Counted from the stretch's first letter, positions 22,279-31,467 are shown. The stretch: DNA of 34,142 nucleotides from DATAEK01 sp036258055 (GCA_036258055.1 DATAEK010000108.1:1-34142), one strand, 5' to 3'. Notes: generated from the letters alone by a model not told the origin. A program made the numbers and translations.

Positions 22279-22510
22279 GTGCGTTATCTGAAGGTCGAGG
22301 TGGGATTCGAGCAGAGCTTCAGGGGAGAGCGTCGGCGCATCATCGATGATCACTCCTCTGAGGTCGGCACGGTTGTGGAGACCCTCTGCAAAACCTATAG
22401 TGCACGTCCCCACAGGCCTCACTCGGCCCGGACGGAGTGGAGTGGACCCAGACCATTCGGCCCGAGTCGGACCGCGTTGTTACCCGGTGCGTGGGAGCAA
22501 TCGCCCCCAG

Positions 22511-23218
22511 TCAGAGGCCGCGGGCTCGCGGTGCTCTACCTACGGCGCGAAGGAAATCGAGACCGATGAGGAGGACGAAACCGGCGGCGGAGGCTGCGCC
22601 GGCCACATAGGTCATCGCCGCCGCCCGGAGCGTCTCCCTTGCCTCTCGCTCCTCTTGCTCATCGCGCGTGATTCCGAGCTTTTTCAACTGGACCAGCGCT
22701 CGCCGGCTGGCGTCGAACTCGACAGGAAGGGTGATGAACTGAAAAACGATTGAACCGAGGTAGGCGAGCGTTCCCAGAAGAAACATCGGCCGGCTATCGA
22801 GAAGTGAGCCAAAAATTGCAACCGGAATCCCAAGTCGTGCCCCTGCTTGAACGAGTGGGAGGATCGACGTACGGAGCTCGAGCGGCGCGTAGTCGTCGGC
22901 GTCTTGGAGCGCGTGCGCCTCTTCGTGAGCCGAGACGGCCATCGCGGCCACGCTCGCGTCTCGCGCGTTTTCGAGGGAGAGGCGAATCACCCGCGTGCGC
23001 GGATCGTAGTGATCGGTGAGGTTTCCCCGTGCCAGCTCGAGTTGGACGTCGCGGAGTCCGTTGGAATCCAGAATGCCACGCGCGACTTGCCCGCCGTTGA
23101 AACCGGCGTGGTTCGGCACGCGCGAGTACTTAGAGTAGGTGAGGTTGAGCCTCCGGCGGACGACGAGCGAAAACAGATACGTCACGCCCATGACTACATA
23201 GAACGCCAAGGTTTCCAT
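22511..23218 (-). CDS. Membrane-bound neutral zinc metallopeptidase (YugP-like)
   Basis: The 235-residue protein matches the Zn_peptidase_2 (YugP) family in length and layout. An N-terminal membrane segment (FYVVMGVTYLFSLVV) precedes a cytosolic catalytic part: GGQVARGILDSNGLRDVQLELARGNLTDHYDPRTRVIRLS, then VSAHEEAHALQDADDY with HExxH at 98-102. Two or three further membrane segments include FVLLIGLDFLRAV. The active-site helix reads HEEAH, whereas HEVGH is usual for the family, so the Gly of the motif is Ala. Zinc ligands are retained. A GAGGAG-type ribosome-binding site lies upstream of the ATG. Its substrates are unknown, and it is transcribed towards the rightward AI-2E permease block. 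Confidence 0.92.
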   Translation of the reverse strand: METLAFYVVMGVTYLFSLVVRRRLNLTYSKYSRVPNHAGFNGGQVARGILDSNGLRDVQLELARGNLTDHYDPRTRVIRLSLENARDASVAAMAVSAHEEAHALQDADDYAPLELRTSILPLVQAGARLGIPVAIFGSLLDSRPMFLLGTLAYLGSIVFQFITLPVEFDASRRALVQLKKLGITRDEQEEREARETLRAAAMTYVAGAASAAGFVLLIGLDFLRAVGRAPRARGL

Positions 23219-23680
23219 TTCTCAGGTCTCCTCGGTCGGGACTGCGGGCGAGATCATCGCACGCTTCACTCAATGCGAACTGAGTTCGCGACCGCAAGGA
23301 GGCAAAGCCGCGGCCACGCCAGCCGGTCCACCTTCATCATCGCAATCTCTTCTGTCTCAATCGCTTGACGAGATCGCCTCTCAGTCGTTGGACCCGCGTG
23401 GACCTCTCAACTGCGTGTTAGGGGACAGCAGGTGCGTCGCACCGCGCACAGCGGAAATCACCAAGCTGACTAGACGCGATGAGGGTGACTACAGCGATCT
23501 TACGACTCGCTTCAGCTGCGAGACTCTCACGATCACGCGACATGGAGCGTGAGGTAAACGTAACTCAGGGCAAACAGCAACCCCATGCTGTGACTGGCGA
23601 CGTGGGCGCTGTTCGACCTTTCAGACGAACGTGTGAGCTCACCACGCCACCTTCTGCACATTGGAAGAAGGAGGCGCATC
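23219..23680. other. Intergenic region between divergent genes, no gene seen
   Basis: This stretch of about 460 bp separates the leftward peptidase gene from the rightward glycine-zipper gene and should contain both promoters. I could not identify convincing -35/-10 pairs, repeats or conserved reading frames. Confidence 0.45.
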
Positions 23681-24052
23681 ATGATTCGTCAAGTCGTGAC
23701 GGCCACGTTGATTCTCACGTTCGCCGCCGGAACCGGCCCAGCGTTGGCAGACTCCACCGCGCTCACATCCACTCGTCCGCTGCAGCAATCGATTGCCCCG
23801 ATCGGGGAGACGCCTTTCCCGCTGCAGGCGTCCCGTCAGGTTCAACCTCGCCCACGCCCTCGCGGAACTCGACGACAGCACATCTTCGAAAGGATTGGCG
23901 CCGGCGCCGGCCTACTCGCCGGGGGCTACCTCGGCGTCAAGATCGAAGGTGACCGCTGTCATTGTGACGATCCCGGCCTCGCCGGCTTTCTCATCGGGGC
24001 GTCAATCGGTGCCGTTGTTGGGGGCGTGATCGGCTTCAAGCTCGGTCGTTAG
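23681..24052 (+). CDS. Small exported glycine-zipper protein
   Basis: The 123-residue product starts with a signal peptide (MIRQVVTATLILTFAAGTGPALA, cleavage before DST). A Pro/Arg-rich linker follows (about 48-60), then two Gly-rich hydrophobic segments, IGAGAGLLAGGYLGVKIEG and LAGFLIGASIGAVVGGVIGFKLGR. These resemble glycine-zipper domains of outer-membrane or periplasmic proteins. A CHCDD cluster sits between them. AAGGAGG lies 6 nt upstream of the ATG, which settles the start against the in-frame codon at 23633. The function is unknown; similar proteins often insert into membranes or are stress-induced. Confidence 0.85.
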   Translation: MIRQVVTATLILTFAAGTGPALADSTALTSTRPLQQSIAPIGETPFPLQASRQVQPRPRPRGTRRQHIFERIGAGAGLLAGGYLGVKIEGDRCHCDDPGLAGFLIGASIGAVVGGVIGFKLGR

Positions 24053-24342
24053 CCGGGCCTGCAAAGGGGCGAGGGGCTTGATCCCTTGGATCTCGCAAAA
24101 TACGTGGGCGGCGTACGACCATTACATTGATCATGTGGCGATTAGCCGCGTGAATGAATGAATGACTGACTGGCGTCACGGTCGGTCGTCACAGCGATTG
24201 GTCGCGCTCGACGTGTTATCTGGATCAGTGCTGTGCGATAGAGCAGAGCCTTCGTATCGATTAAGCGTTGGGGCGCCGGCACTCGCTTGGGAGAAACCAG
24301 ACGACGCACGCGGCGAGTTCGTATTTCTACGATGCGGATCCG
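24053..24342. other. Intergenic gap, no gene seen
   Basis: The 290-bp gap lies between convergent genes. It contains a short tandem stretch (AATGAATGAATGACTGACTG near 24152-24171) and nothing else that I recognise. No T-tailed terminator is apparent. Confidence 0.4.
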
Positions 24343-25133
24343 TCATCCGAGCCCGGCTGCTCGGGCGATCAGCAACAACGCTGCCCCGACGACGACGGCC
24401 CCGATGACTCGCGCGGCGCGCTCACCGGCTGGAGCGAGACGTTCGATCGTGATGGCGCCGCCACGACCGTCGTTGCGCGAAGGTCCATGACCCCGATGAC
24501 CAGGAGGATCGCCATCAGACCGGCGCAGCAGTAGCTGCACTGGAGGCCGAGACGCAGGCCGTACCGCCAGGCCGTGGAGGCGTCGGCTGGCAACGTACGT
24601 CCGCGCCCAGGTGTCTCCAGGCAGCGGGCAAGGTGATGCGCCTTCCAGGCGCTGAACTGAAGCGCGCCGGCGATGAGGACGACCACGCCGACCGCGAGCG
24701 GAACGGTGCGCGCCAGCGCCGGCTGCTGCATCTCGACCGCCGCCAGCGTGACGCCCACTGGAAAAACGGCTATTCCGAACACGGTCCAGACGAAGAAGTA
24801 ACCCGCGCCCACGATCGCCGTTAGCCGGCCCAGGCGCGTCTCGCCTGTCCAGCTGACGGCCTCCCGATAGCGACGCAGCATGGGGACCAGCGACGGCAGC
24901 ATCATCGGCACCATCATCACGATCCACATGCCGAGGAACGACGCTGCAGCACTGGGCCACGTCTGTCCGGGCATCCGCATCCACGTCATCGACATCGTCC
25001 AGCCCCCAGGCATCGGCATCCCGCCCATCGCCGACATGGATGTGCACTAGACGATCGTTACCGCCGCACTCACAGCAAACAGCAGCGCAGACACGCCAAG
25101 AAACGCTCGTTGGGAGCGTCGATCGGAAGCCAT
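24343..25133 (-). pseudogene. DUF2182 membrane protein gene with in-frame stop and frameshift
   Basis: The intact ancestor would have about 263 residues. The first 28 codons from 25133 read MASDRRSQRAFLGVSALLFA then VSAAVTIV, the usual first membrane helix. They are ended by TAG (25047-25049) where the family typically has Trp. The same frame resumes at once with CTSMSAMGGMPMPGGWTMSM, then GMWIVMMVPMMLPSLVPMLRRYR and YGLRLGLQCSYCCAGLMAILLVIGVMDL. Near 24454-24462 one base is missing: the frame drifts off, while the expected end, AITIERLAPAGERAARVIGAVVVGAALLLIA, lies in the next frame up to 24343. Internal ATGs could still give a 222-residue product (24369-25037) lacking the first helix and the right C-terminus. 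DUF2182 proteins are polytopic and thought to bind metal. Confidence 0.85.
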
Positions 25134-25197
25134 GCGTCGTGAGCCGTTAGCGATCACGTGGCGTTGCTGTCCTTCGAGCGGGCGGGATGGGCCTCGG

Positions 25198-25995
25198 TCA
25201 TGCTTTCGCCTCTGCGGCGCGCTTTCGGAAGGCGGCTTCTCCAGCGTCGGACACCTCGACCCACTTCCGGTCAGGCGAGGCCTCGGCGTCGTAGTTGTCG
25301 TGCCAATTCCACCACTTGTACGGCGGGGTCTGCGGGTAGCCCTCCGGCGAGTCCTCCCAGTCCTCCTGCCGCCCGAAGGCGGTGATGTCGAGGTAGTTCC
25401 AGGTGCTCCCCATTTGCTCGTCACCGCGGCTGTTGATGAAGTAGGTGCGGAACACGTCGTTGCCGCCGCGGATGAACGCGTTCGTGCCGTGCCACTCGTC
25501 CACGCCAAAGTCGGTGTCGAAGCTGTCCCTGATCGTGTACCACGGGATCTTCCAGCCCATTCGTGCCTTCAGGCGCTCGATGTCCATCTGCGGCGCGCGC
25601 GAGGCGAACGCAAGCGTGGTATCTCGAGCGTTCAGATGGGCGACATGGGCGACCTGGTCGGCCACGAAGGAGCAGCCGCGGCACGCATGTTCGGGCCAGC
25701 CGAACACGCCCGGCTCGAAGAAGGCGCGGTAGACGATGAGCTGACGGCGGCCGTCGAACAGGTCGAGCAGACTCGCCCGGCCCTTGGGCCCGTCGAATTC
25801 GTACTTCTTCTCCACGGCCAGCCACGGCATCCGCCGACGCTCGGCGGCCAGCGCGTCACGGGCGCGGGTCAAGGCCTTCTCCTTCACCAGGAGCTGCTGG
25901 CGCGCAGCCTCCCACTCCTGCGCCGACACAACCGGGGGTGTGTTCATTGGAAGACGCCCGTTCGGGTGCTCGCTATCTCTTTCCTTGTCGTCCAT
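25198..25995 (-). CDS. DUF899 (thioredoxin-like) family protein
   Basis: The 265-residue protein shows the DUF899 order: PPVVSAQEWEAARQQLLVKEKALTRARDALAAERRRMPW, then VEKKYEFDGPKGRASLLDLFDGRRQLIVYRAFFEPGVFGW. The CRGCSF motif follows (C105 and C108) at the position of a thioredoxin CxxC. Later come FGVDEWHGTNAFIRGGNDVFRTYF and PYKWWNWHDNYDAEA. The family is cytosolic and thioredoxin-fold; its redox partner is unknown. GAGGAG 6 nt upstream of the ATG at 25995 decides the start. It is 45 bp downstream of the DUF4287/DUF5655 gene and 64 bp upstream of the broken DUF2182 gene, all on the minus strand. DUF899 and DUF2182 genes are often neighbours of each other, to my recollection. Confidence 0.92.
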   Translation of the reverse strand: MDDKERDSEHPNGRLPMNTPPVVSAQEWEAARQQLLVKEKALTRARDALAAERRRMPWLAVEKKYEFDGPKGRASLLDLFDGRRQLIVYRAFFEPGVFGWPEHACRGCSFVADQVAHVAHLNARDTTLAFASRAPQMDIERLKARMGWKIPWYTIRDSFDTDFGVDEWHGTNAFIRGGNDVFRTYFINSRGDEQMGSTWNYLDITAFGRQEDWEDSPEGYPQTPPYKWWNWHDNYDAEASPDRKWVEVSDAGEAAFRKRAAEAKA

Positions 25996-26040
25996 CTTCT
26001 TCTCCTCGTTCTTGCTGTCCTTGCCGCCGAGCCCTTGTCG

Positions 26041-26607
26041 TCAAGAATTCTCAACATAGGCGCGCTTCAGCCACCGCCGCACTTCAGCGTCCACCTCTGC
26101 CTCGGTCGTAAGAGGAATCTGCAGTCGCATCGTCTCGTGAAGATTCGATCGCACCAGGCGCCCGACAGGCTGCTGTCCGTCGAGACGAAGCCCAAGATTC
26201 ACTCGTGTTTTACCTGCTCGCTGGATTCGCGCGAACGTGCGACGTGGTGAGACCAGCGACACGAACGTCTTGCGTGCTTGAACGACGACGTCACCACCAC
26301 CTGTTGCAGCCTTGACGATCGCGTCGTAGAGGGCGCGGAGCTGAGGTGCGTCCGCATACTGCTTCTCGATCAGCTCCTCGGCCGTCGCAAGGACGAAATC
26401 CGGATAGCCAAAGCGCTCCATGACGAGCAACTGCTGCGCGTAGCCGGTGACGTTCCGCTCTGAAAGCCAGGTTCTCAGTTGCTTCTCGTCGCCGAATCGG
26501 TGTTTGCGGATTCTCGAATTCCAGGCGGCTACGCCTTCGCCGGTCTGTTTCTCGAGAACGCGAACCCACATGTCCCGGTTGCGACGCCAATCGAGGGTTG
26601 TCGTCAT
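26041..26607 (-). CDS. DUF4287/DUF5655-domain protein
   Basis: The 188-residue protein begins with a DUF4287-like segment. It reads MWVRVLEKQTGEGVAAWNSRIRK and continues LRTWLSERNVTGYAQQLLVMERFG, where the pattern 'TGxSxxxW...L.....THGYAxLLV' is typical. From about residue 85 it carries a DUF5655-like domain (QLRALYDAIVKAATGGGDVVVQARKTFVSLVSPRRTFARIQ, then RVNLGLRLDG, ending EVDAEVRRWLKRAY). DUF5655 proteins have an alpha/beta fold with a possible DNA- or ligand-binding role; function is unproven. It starts 45 bp after the RND gene and is followed by DUF899, so it may be a late gene of the efflux transcript. Confidence 0.88.
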   Translation of the reverse strand: MTTTLDWRRNRDMWVRVLEKQTGEGVAAWNSRIRKHRFGDEKQLRTWLSERNVTGYAQQLLVMERFGYPDFVLATAEELIEKQYADAPQLRALYDAIVKAATGGGDVVVQARKTFVSLVSPRRTFARIQRAGKTRVNLGLRLDGQQPVGRLVRSNLHETMRLQIPLTTEAEVDAEVRRWLKRAYVENS

Positions 26608-26652
26608 GATCGGGCTCCGTGTGTCACAGGGAAGGGCCAGCAGGAATTTCGT

Positions 26653-29600
26653 TCATGCGCCAAGCACGCTCGTCGCGACGTTTCGTTCTGACGGTGGATC
26701 CCATGCGACGACCTTGAGATCGAGGACGAACACGGAGTAAAAGACCGGAACAATAAACAGCGTGACCGCGGTCGCCAGGGTGAGGCCTCCGATCTGCGCA
26801 TAGCAAAGAGCCTCCCACAGCGGGCCGCCGTGGAGCGCCAGGGGAAACAGCGCCAGCACCGTGGCGCCCACCGTAATCAATACTGGCCGGATGCGCCGGA
26901 TCCCTGCATCGATCAAGGCGTCCCGCAGCGGCGCGCCGAGCTCGTGCTGCTCCTCGATGAAGTCGAACAACACGATCACGTGGCTCACGATGACGCCGAT
27001 GAGGCTCGTGATGCCAAGGATCGCGAGAAACCCCATCGGCAACCCGGTCAGCCACAGACTGGCGAATGCGCCGACGGCTCCGAAGGGAATACCCGCAAAC
27101 ACGATGAACGGCTTGAAGGCATTCTTGAATTGAAAAACGAGGGCCAGATAGATCGCGATCACTGAGGCGATCAGCACCGTCACCGACCGTCTTTGCCCTT
27201 TGAGTTGTTCCTTCAACTCGCCGACGATTTCGAATCGATAGCCCGCGGGCAGCTGTCGTTCGAAGTCCCGGATCCGGGGCATCAACGGCGCAGTCACCTC
27301 TTCGGCCAGGCGACCCGGCGCGGGCAAGGCCGCCACGTTGACCGCCCGATACTGGTTGACTCGATGAATGACTCCGATTTCCGGCCTGTAGGTGAGCCGT
27401 GAGATCTGGCCGAGCGTGAACTTGACCGGCGTCTGACTCGAATACACGTACAGCTGGCTCAAGTCCGTTACGGTTTGTCGTTGACCGTACTCCATCAACT
27501 GAATGATCGGGATGTTCTTGCGCCCCTCCCGCAAGTACCCAATTGGTGCACCGACAACCCCCGAGTACATCGACACGGCGATGTCGTGACTCGACACACC
27601 GGCAACGCCGGCGCGGTCCTGATCGATTTCCAGCCGCGTTCGAATGGCGTCGTTACCCCAGTCGTCTCGCACATTGATCGCAAAGGGCGACGTCTTCAGG
27701 ATGGCCTGCAGCTTCTCCGCCTCCTCACGGAGCACTCGGGCGTCGTCGCCCAGGATCCGCATCGACACCGGGATGATCGTTGGCGGGCCGGTTTCGACCG
27801 TGCGCACATCGATTCGTGCGCCGGCGACACGCGACGAGAGTGCTTCCTGAAGCGGGCCAATCAGCCGGTTGGTGTCCTCGCTTCGACTGAATTGCAGCAG
27901 CAGCTGAGCATAATTCGCGGCCCGCGGCTCCGGACGCACTGAAAACCAGAACCGCGGTCCGCCAGCCCCGATAAACGACGTGATGGAAGCGAGCGACGCT
28001 TCGCCTCGATGCGTCCGGTCGTGTTCGTCTGTAACCTCGCGAATTATCCGATCGGCTTCGCGCGCGACACGTTCCGTCTGGGCGATCGGCGCGTCTTCGG
28101 GCAGGCGAACGTCCACGTAGGCGATGTAGAAGTTGTCGCGAGGAAAGAACTGGCGGTGGAGGTGGGTTGCGAAGAACGCGCCTGCCGCCAGGGCCAGCGA
28201 CGAGGCGGCAAGAACCTTCCAACGATGGTCGATGGCGAAGCTGACCGCACGTTCGTACGCCTTGCCGAACCGGCTGTCGCGTGGTCGGGCGGCGCCAGCC
28301 TCCGTCGCCGGCTTGAGGATGTAGTACGCGAGGAGCGGAAGGAACGTCATCGACATCACGCGCGATGCCACGAGCGAACAGGCAATCGTCATCGGCAGGC
28401 TGTAGATGTACCTCCCGACATCGCCCTTCAGCAGCAGGAACGGCAGATACGCGGCGATGTTGGTGATCGTGGCGTACAGAATGGCCTTCGAGAGCTTCTC
28501 GGGTCCGAGCCACGCCGCAATGGATCGGTGTTTCCCCTGTGCCAGCTCCCGCTTGATTGCATCGCCGGCGACGACAGGGTCGTCCACCAGCAACCCCAAT
28601 GCGATGATGAGCGACGCAATCGACATCTGTTGAATGTCGAGGCCGACGAGCTGCATCAACCCGAATGTCATCGCCAGCGTGATCGGGATCGATAACGCCA
28701 TCAGAAGAGCCGAACGCCATTCCCAGAATCCCACCAGCGAGACAAGGACCACGAGCACGACGGCTTCCCAGAGGCTGCGATTGAACAGGTCCAGCTTCTC
28801 GCGCACCTGCCGCTGCTGGTCGGACGTCGTGCCGATGACGAGATCGGCCGGGAGTGAGCGGCGGATGTCTTCGACTCGGGAGCGAACTGCCGTTCCGAAG
28901 CGATCGATCTGTTCACCTTTCTTCATTTCCGTCGATAGCACGATGGCGCGGCCTCTCACCCAGTGCCCGCCGTCATCGCGCCATGTGTAGTAGGAAAGAA
29001 GACTTGCCGGATGCTGGTAACCACGATGCACGCTTCCGATGTCGCGGAGATAGACCGGCGTGCCGTTTGCCGCCTGGGTGAAGACGACCCTGTCAATGTC
29101 GGCGAGCGTCCGAAATTCACCCGTCTGCTCGAGGGCCAGCTCGCGTCCTTCGGCATTCACGGTCCCCGCGGGCACCGTGGTGTTGCGACTTTGCAGGACT
29201 ACCCTGACTGCGGCTGGAATAATCCCGAGGGCTGCCAGTCGGTTTTGAGAGTACCGGGCTTCAATCTGCTCCTCAATCACGCCGACCCTGGTGACTCGCG
29301 AGGCTTCAGGCGCGATCTTGATCGCCTTTTCGATGCGATCGGTGAAATCATCGAGCTCGCGGTATGAGTATTTGGGACCGGCGTCACGCCTCAGCACGTC
29401 GACGAGCGAAACGCCCGGAGTGATGACGATCGGATCCCACACATCAGGATGGATGTCTGCCCGCTGCGGCAGGTCTTCCCACACCCGACGGACCGAGCGA
29501 GCCAACGCGCCGACGTCGTCGCGCGTCGAAAGTCGGATCACCACAAAGCTGTCACCGTCAATCGTTCGCACGTCCGTGACCAGGCCTCGCCGCACCATGG

Positions 29601-30219
29601 CGTCGCCCAACAGTGCCGCCGCCTCACGAACGAACGACGGATCGGGTGAGCCCGAACTGCACAGCGCCACGTCCAACGTGGAAGGCGCCGGGATGGCGGC
29701 GGCAGCCATCTCAGCCGCCAGCAGTTGAAGCCGCGGGCCGCTCGCGGGCGGACTGGCTACCGTGAGCATCAGTGCCGAGGTCTCGCCAAATTCCTTGATG
29801 TATTGAATCGGTCCGGAGCCTTCGGGTAAGTCGGTCAGCGCATCGAGCTTGACTTTGATGTCGTCGAATTCCTTGCCGGTGTCGATTCGGGCGTCTTCAT
29901 CGACTTCGGCGTACACGACCGAAAGGCCCGGCCGGCTGGTCGACGTGATTTCGGAGACGCGAATGTTTTGAGCGACGCGCTCCTCGATTCTGCGCGTGAC
30001 GAGTTGTTCGACTCGCTCGGCACTCTGGCCAGGCCACGGCGTCACCACAGCGACCTGCCGAACAGGTATGTCCGGATCCTTGCGTTTGGGCATCGCCGCG
30101 TACGCCCAGATTCCCCACGCAATCACGCCGACCAGCAGAACCCACGAGACGTGTCGGTTCTCGACGAAAAAGCGAGCGACGCTGTACTGCGGCCGAGTCG
30201 TCTCGAGATCATCGTCCAT
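26653..30219 (-). CDS. RND-superfamily efflux permease with enlarged first periplasmic loop
   Basis: The 1188-residue protein is an AcrB/MdtB-like inner-membrane pump. It has TM1 (about 24-43), the opening porter sequence (PDIPVRQVAVVTPWPGQSAERVEQLVTRRIEE) and a second half with the repeated layout. TM4 contains the paired Asp of GLLVDDPVVAGDAI (D546 and D547), as needed for proton relay. The matching TM10 segment reads SLIGVIVSHVIVLFDFIEEQ, where AcrB has Lys-Asn; this SH variant is shared by a recognisable RND subgroup. Residues about 158-284 form an insertion not present in AcrB-length (about 1040) proteins. The gene is third in a TolC, fusion-protein, RND series and probably expels small organics. 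The ATG at 30219 is used. Confidence 0.96.
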   Translation of the reverse strand: MDDDLETTRPQYSVARFFVENRHVSWVLLVGVIAWGIWAYAAMPKRKDPDIPVRQVAVVTPWPGQSAERVEQLVTRRIEERVAQNIRVSEITSTSRPGLSVVYAEVDEDARIDTGKEFDDIKVKLDALTDLPEGSGPIQYIKEFGETSALMLTVASPPASGPRLQLLAAEMAAAAIPAPSTLDVALCSSGSPDPSFVREAAALLGDAMVRRGLVTDVRTIDGDSFVVIRLSTRDDVGALARSVRRVWEDLPQRADIHPDVWDPIVITPGVSLVDVLRRDAGPKYSYRELDDFTDRIEKAIKIAPEASRVTRVGVIEEQIEARYSQNRLAALGIIPAAVRVVLQSRNTTVPAGTVNAEGRELALEQTGEFRTLADIDRVVFTQAANGTPVYLRDIGSVHRGYQHPASLLSYYTWRDDGGHWVRGRAIVLSTEMKKGEQIDRFGTAVRSRVEDIRRSLPADLVIGTTSDQQRQVREKLDLFNRSLWEAVVLVVLVSLVGFWEWRSALLMALSIPITLAMTFGLMQLVGLDIQQMSIASLIIALGLLVDDPVVAGDAIKRELAQGKHRSIAAWLGPEKLSKAILYATITNIAAYLPFLLLKGDVGRYIYSLPMTIACSLVASRVMSMTFLPLLAYYILKPATEAGAARPRDSRFGKAYERAVSFAIDHRWKVLAASSLALAAGAFFATHLHRQFFPRDNFYIAYVDVRLPEDAPIAQTERVAREADRIIREVTDEHDRTHRGEASLASITSFIGAGGPRFWFSVRPEPRAANYAQLLLQFSRSEDTNRLIGPLQEALSSRVAGARIDVRTVETGPPTIIPVSMRILGDDARVLREEAEKLQAILKTSPFAINVRDDWGNDAIRTRLEIDQDRAGVAGVSSHDIAVSMYSGVVGAPIGYLREGRKNIPIIQLMEYGQRQTVTDLSQLYVYSSQTPVKFTLGQISRLTYRPEIGVIHRVNQYRAVNVAALPAPGRLAEEVTAPLMPRIRDFERQLPAGYRFEIVGELKEQLKGQRRSVTVLIASVIAIYLALVFQFKNAFKPFIVFAGIPFGAVGAFASLWLTGLPMGFLAILGITSLIGVIVSHVIVLFDFIEEQHELGAPLRDALIDAGIRRIRPVLITVGATVLALFPLALHGGPLWEALCYAQIGGLTLATAVTLFIVPVFYSVFVLDLKVVAWDPPSERNVATSVLGA

Positions 30220-30243
30220 AGCGTGTGGCTGGCATGGTGATAG

Positions 30244-31467
30244 CTATTGAATTTCCTTTACAACATCGCCGGAGCGAAGCAGGTTCGCTCCCGACGCCAC
30301 GATTCGTTGGCCTGCAGTGAGGCCGTCGAGGATCGACACTTGATTTCCCATGAGCGGCCCAGGGCGTACAGGAATGGCCTTGACCGCAGTGATGCCTTCG
30401 TCCTTCTGCTCCACGGTGTACACGAGGTACTGATCGCGAGCGGGATCGTGGACGAGCGCGTCGATCGGTATGCGCACGTGATGACCAGTCGCCGCGTCGT
30501 CAGCGACGCGAATGGATGCGATCATTCCCGACCGCAGCTTCATGGCTGGATTGTCGATGGTGACGGTAATCTCGAACGATCGCGCCTTGGGGTCGGCCGC
30601 CGGCGCGACCGACAGGACGTGCCCCTGCAACGATTCGTTCGCGAACGCGTCCACGGTCAATGGCAGGGGCTGTCCGGCCCGAAACATGCGGAGTGCCGTA
30701 TCTGGCACGCTGAACCGTGCCTTGACGAGGTGCAGGTCTGCTACGGTAAACGCCGGCGTCGCTGGCGAGACGAGCGTTCCAACGTCGACGCGGCGTTCGA
30801 GAAGAATGGCGTCGAACGGTGCGCGTAATTCGGTGTCACCCAGGGCGATTCTTGCCTCCTGCAGTTGGGCTGCCGCCCCGGTGGTTCGCTGCTTTGCGGC
30901 AGCGACGCCTGCGGTTGCCGCGTCCACTTTTGCTCGCCCAGTGTCCAGCCTCGCCTTGCTTGCGTCGTAGGCGGACTTCGTCACGCTCTCCTGTTCCCAG
31001 AGCACAGCGATCCGCCCGAAATCAGATTCCGCTTGCGTGAGCGCGGCGCGCGCCTCGGCGAGCCCGGCCTCTGCCCCATTGATGCCGGCGATCGATTCGT
31101 CGCGCGCCCCCTGCGCTTTGTCGACCACAGCCTGATAATCAATCGCGCGAACGCGGGCGAGAACAACGCCTGTTGCCAGAGCAGCGCCGGGCTCCACAGC
31201 ACGGGTCCGGCCGTCGGCGGCCTTCGTTCGGCGGACGTCTACGACGTATCCCGGCACACGGAACGCGAGATCGACTTGCACATTGGGCGTAATGACGGCG
31301 GAGTAGGTTGTCGATTCCGCGCCTGCCGAGCCCTCGACGGTGACGAGCCGGACAGCCTTGGGAGTGCGGGCGTCGGTGTCCGAGGTCGCACGACCGACGC
31401 ATCCGCAAGTCTGGACAGCTGCGATGGCGACGAAGGCCAGCATCGTCCGGAAATCTCGCGTCTTCAT
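30244..31467 (-). CDS. RND membrane-fusion (periplasmic adaptor) protein
   Basis: The 407-residue protein has an N-terminal signal-like segment (TMLAFVAIAAVQTCGCVG) with cysteines that could be lipidated, although the lipobox is not canonical. Next come a beta-barrel/lipoyl region (YSAVITPNVQVDLAFRVPGYVVDV) and a helical hairpin (about 120-215, QAESDFGRIAVLWEQESVTKSAYDASKARLD). The return lipoyl half reads ALGDTELRAPFDAILLERRVDVGTLVSP, followed by a membrane-proximal domain ending GLTAGQRIVASGANLLRSGDVV. This is the HlyD/AcrA family, which links the pump to TolC. Its ATG overlaps the TolC gene stop by 4 bp (ATGA), indicating translational coupling. The RND gene begins 24 bp after its stop. 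Confidence 0.95.
   Translation of the reverse strand: MKTRDFRTMLAFVAIAAVQTCGCVGRATSDTDARTPKAVRLVTVEGSAGAESTTYSAVITPNVQVDLAFRVPGYVVDVRRTKAADGRTRAVEPGAALATGVVLARVRAIDYQAVVDKAQGARDESIAGINGAEAGLAEARAALTQAESDFGRIAVLWEQESVTKSAYDASKARLDTGRAKVDAATAGVAAAKQRTTGAAAQLQEARIALGDTELRAPFDAILLERRVDVGTLVSPATPAFTVADLHLVKARFSVPDTALRMFRAGQPLPLTVDAFANESLQGHVLSVAPAADPKARSFEITVTIDNPAMKLRSGMIASIRVADDAATGHHVRIPIDALVHDPARDQYLVYTVEQKDEGITAVKAIPVRPGPLMGNQVSILDGLTAGQRIVASGANLLRSGDVVKEIQ

Noticed and set aside
21256..22422. 388-residue minus-strand open frame opposite the AI-2E permease
   Set aside because: Composition is Arg/Ser/Pro-rich and unconserved, and the plus strand encodes a clear membrane transporter there.
24152..24171. 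Short tandem AATG/ACTG repeats
   Set aside because: There are only a few imperfect 4-bp units, with no spacer structure; too short for a CRISPR or meaningful satellite.
25132..26250. 372-residue plus-strand open frame
   Set aside because: It lies opposite the DUF899 and DUF4287/DUF5655 genes, both of which have recognised domains; no domain or ribosome-binding site supports the plus-strand frame.
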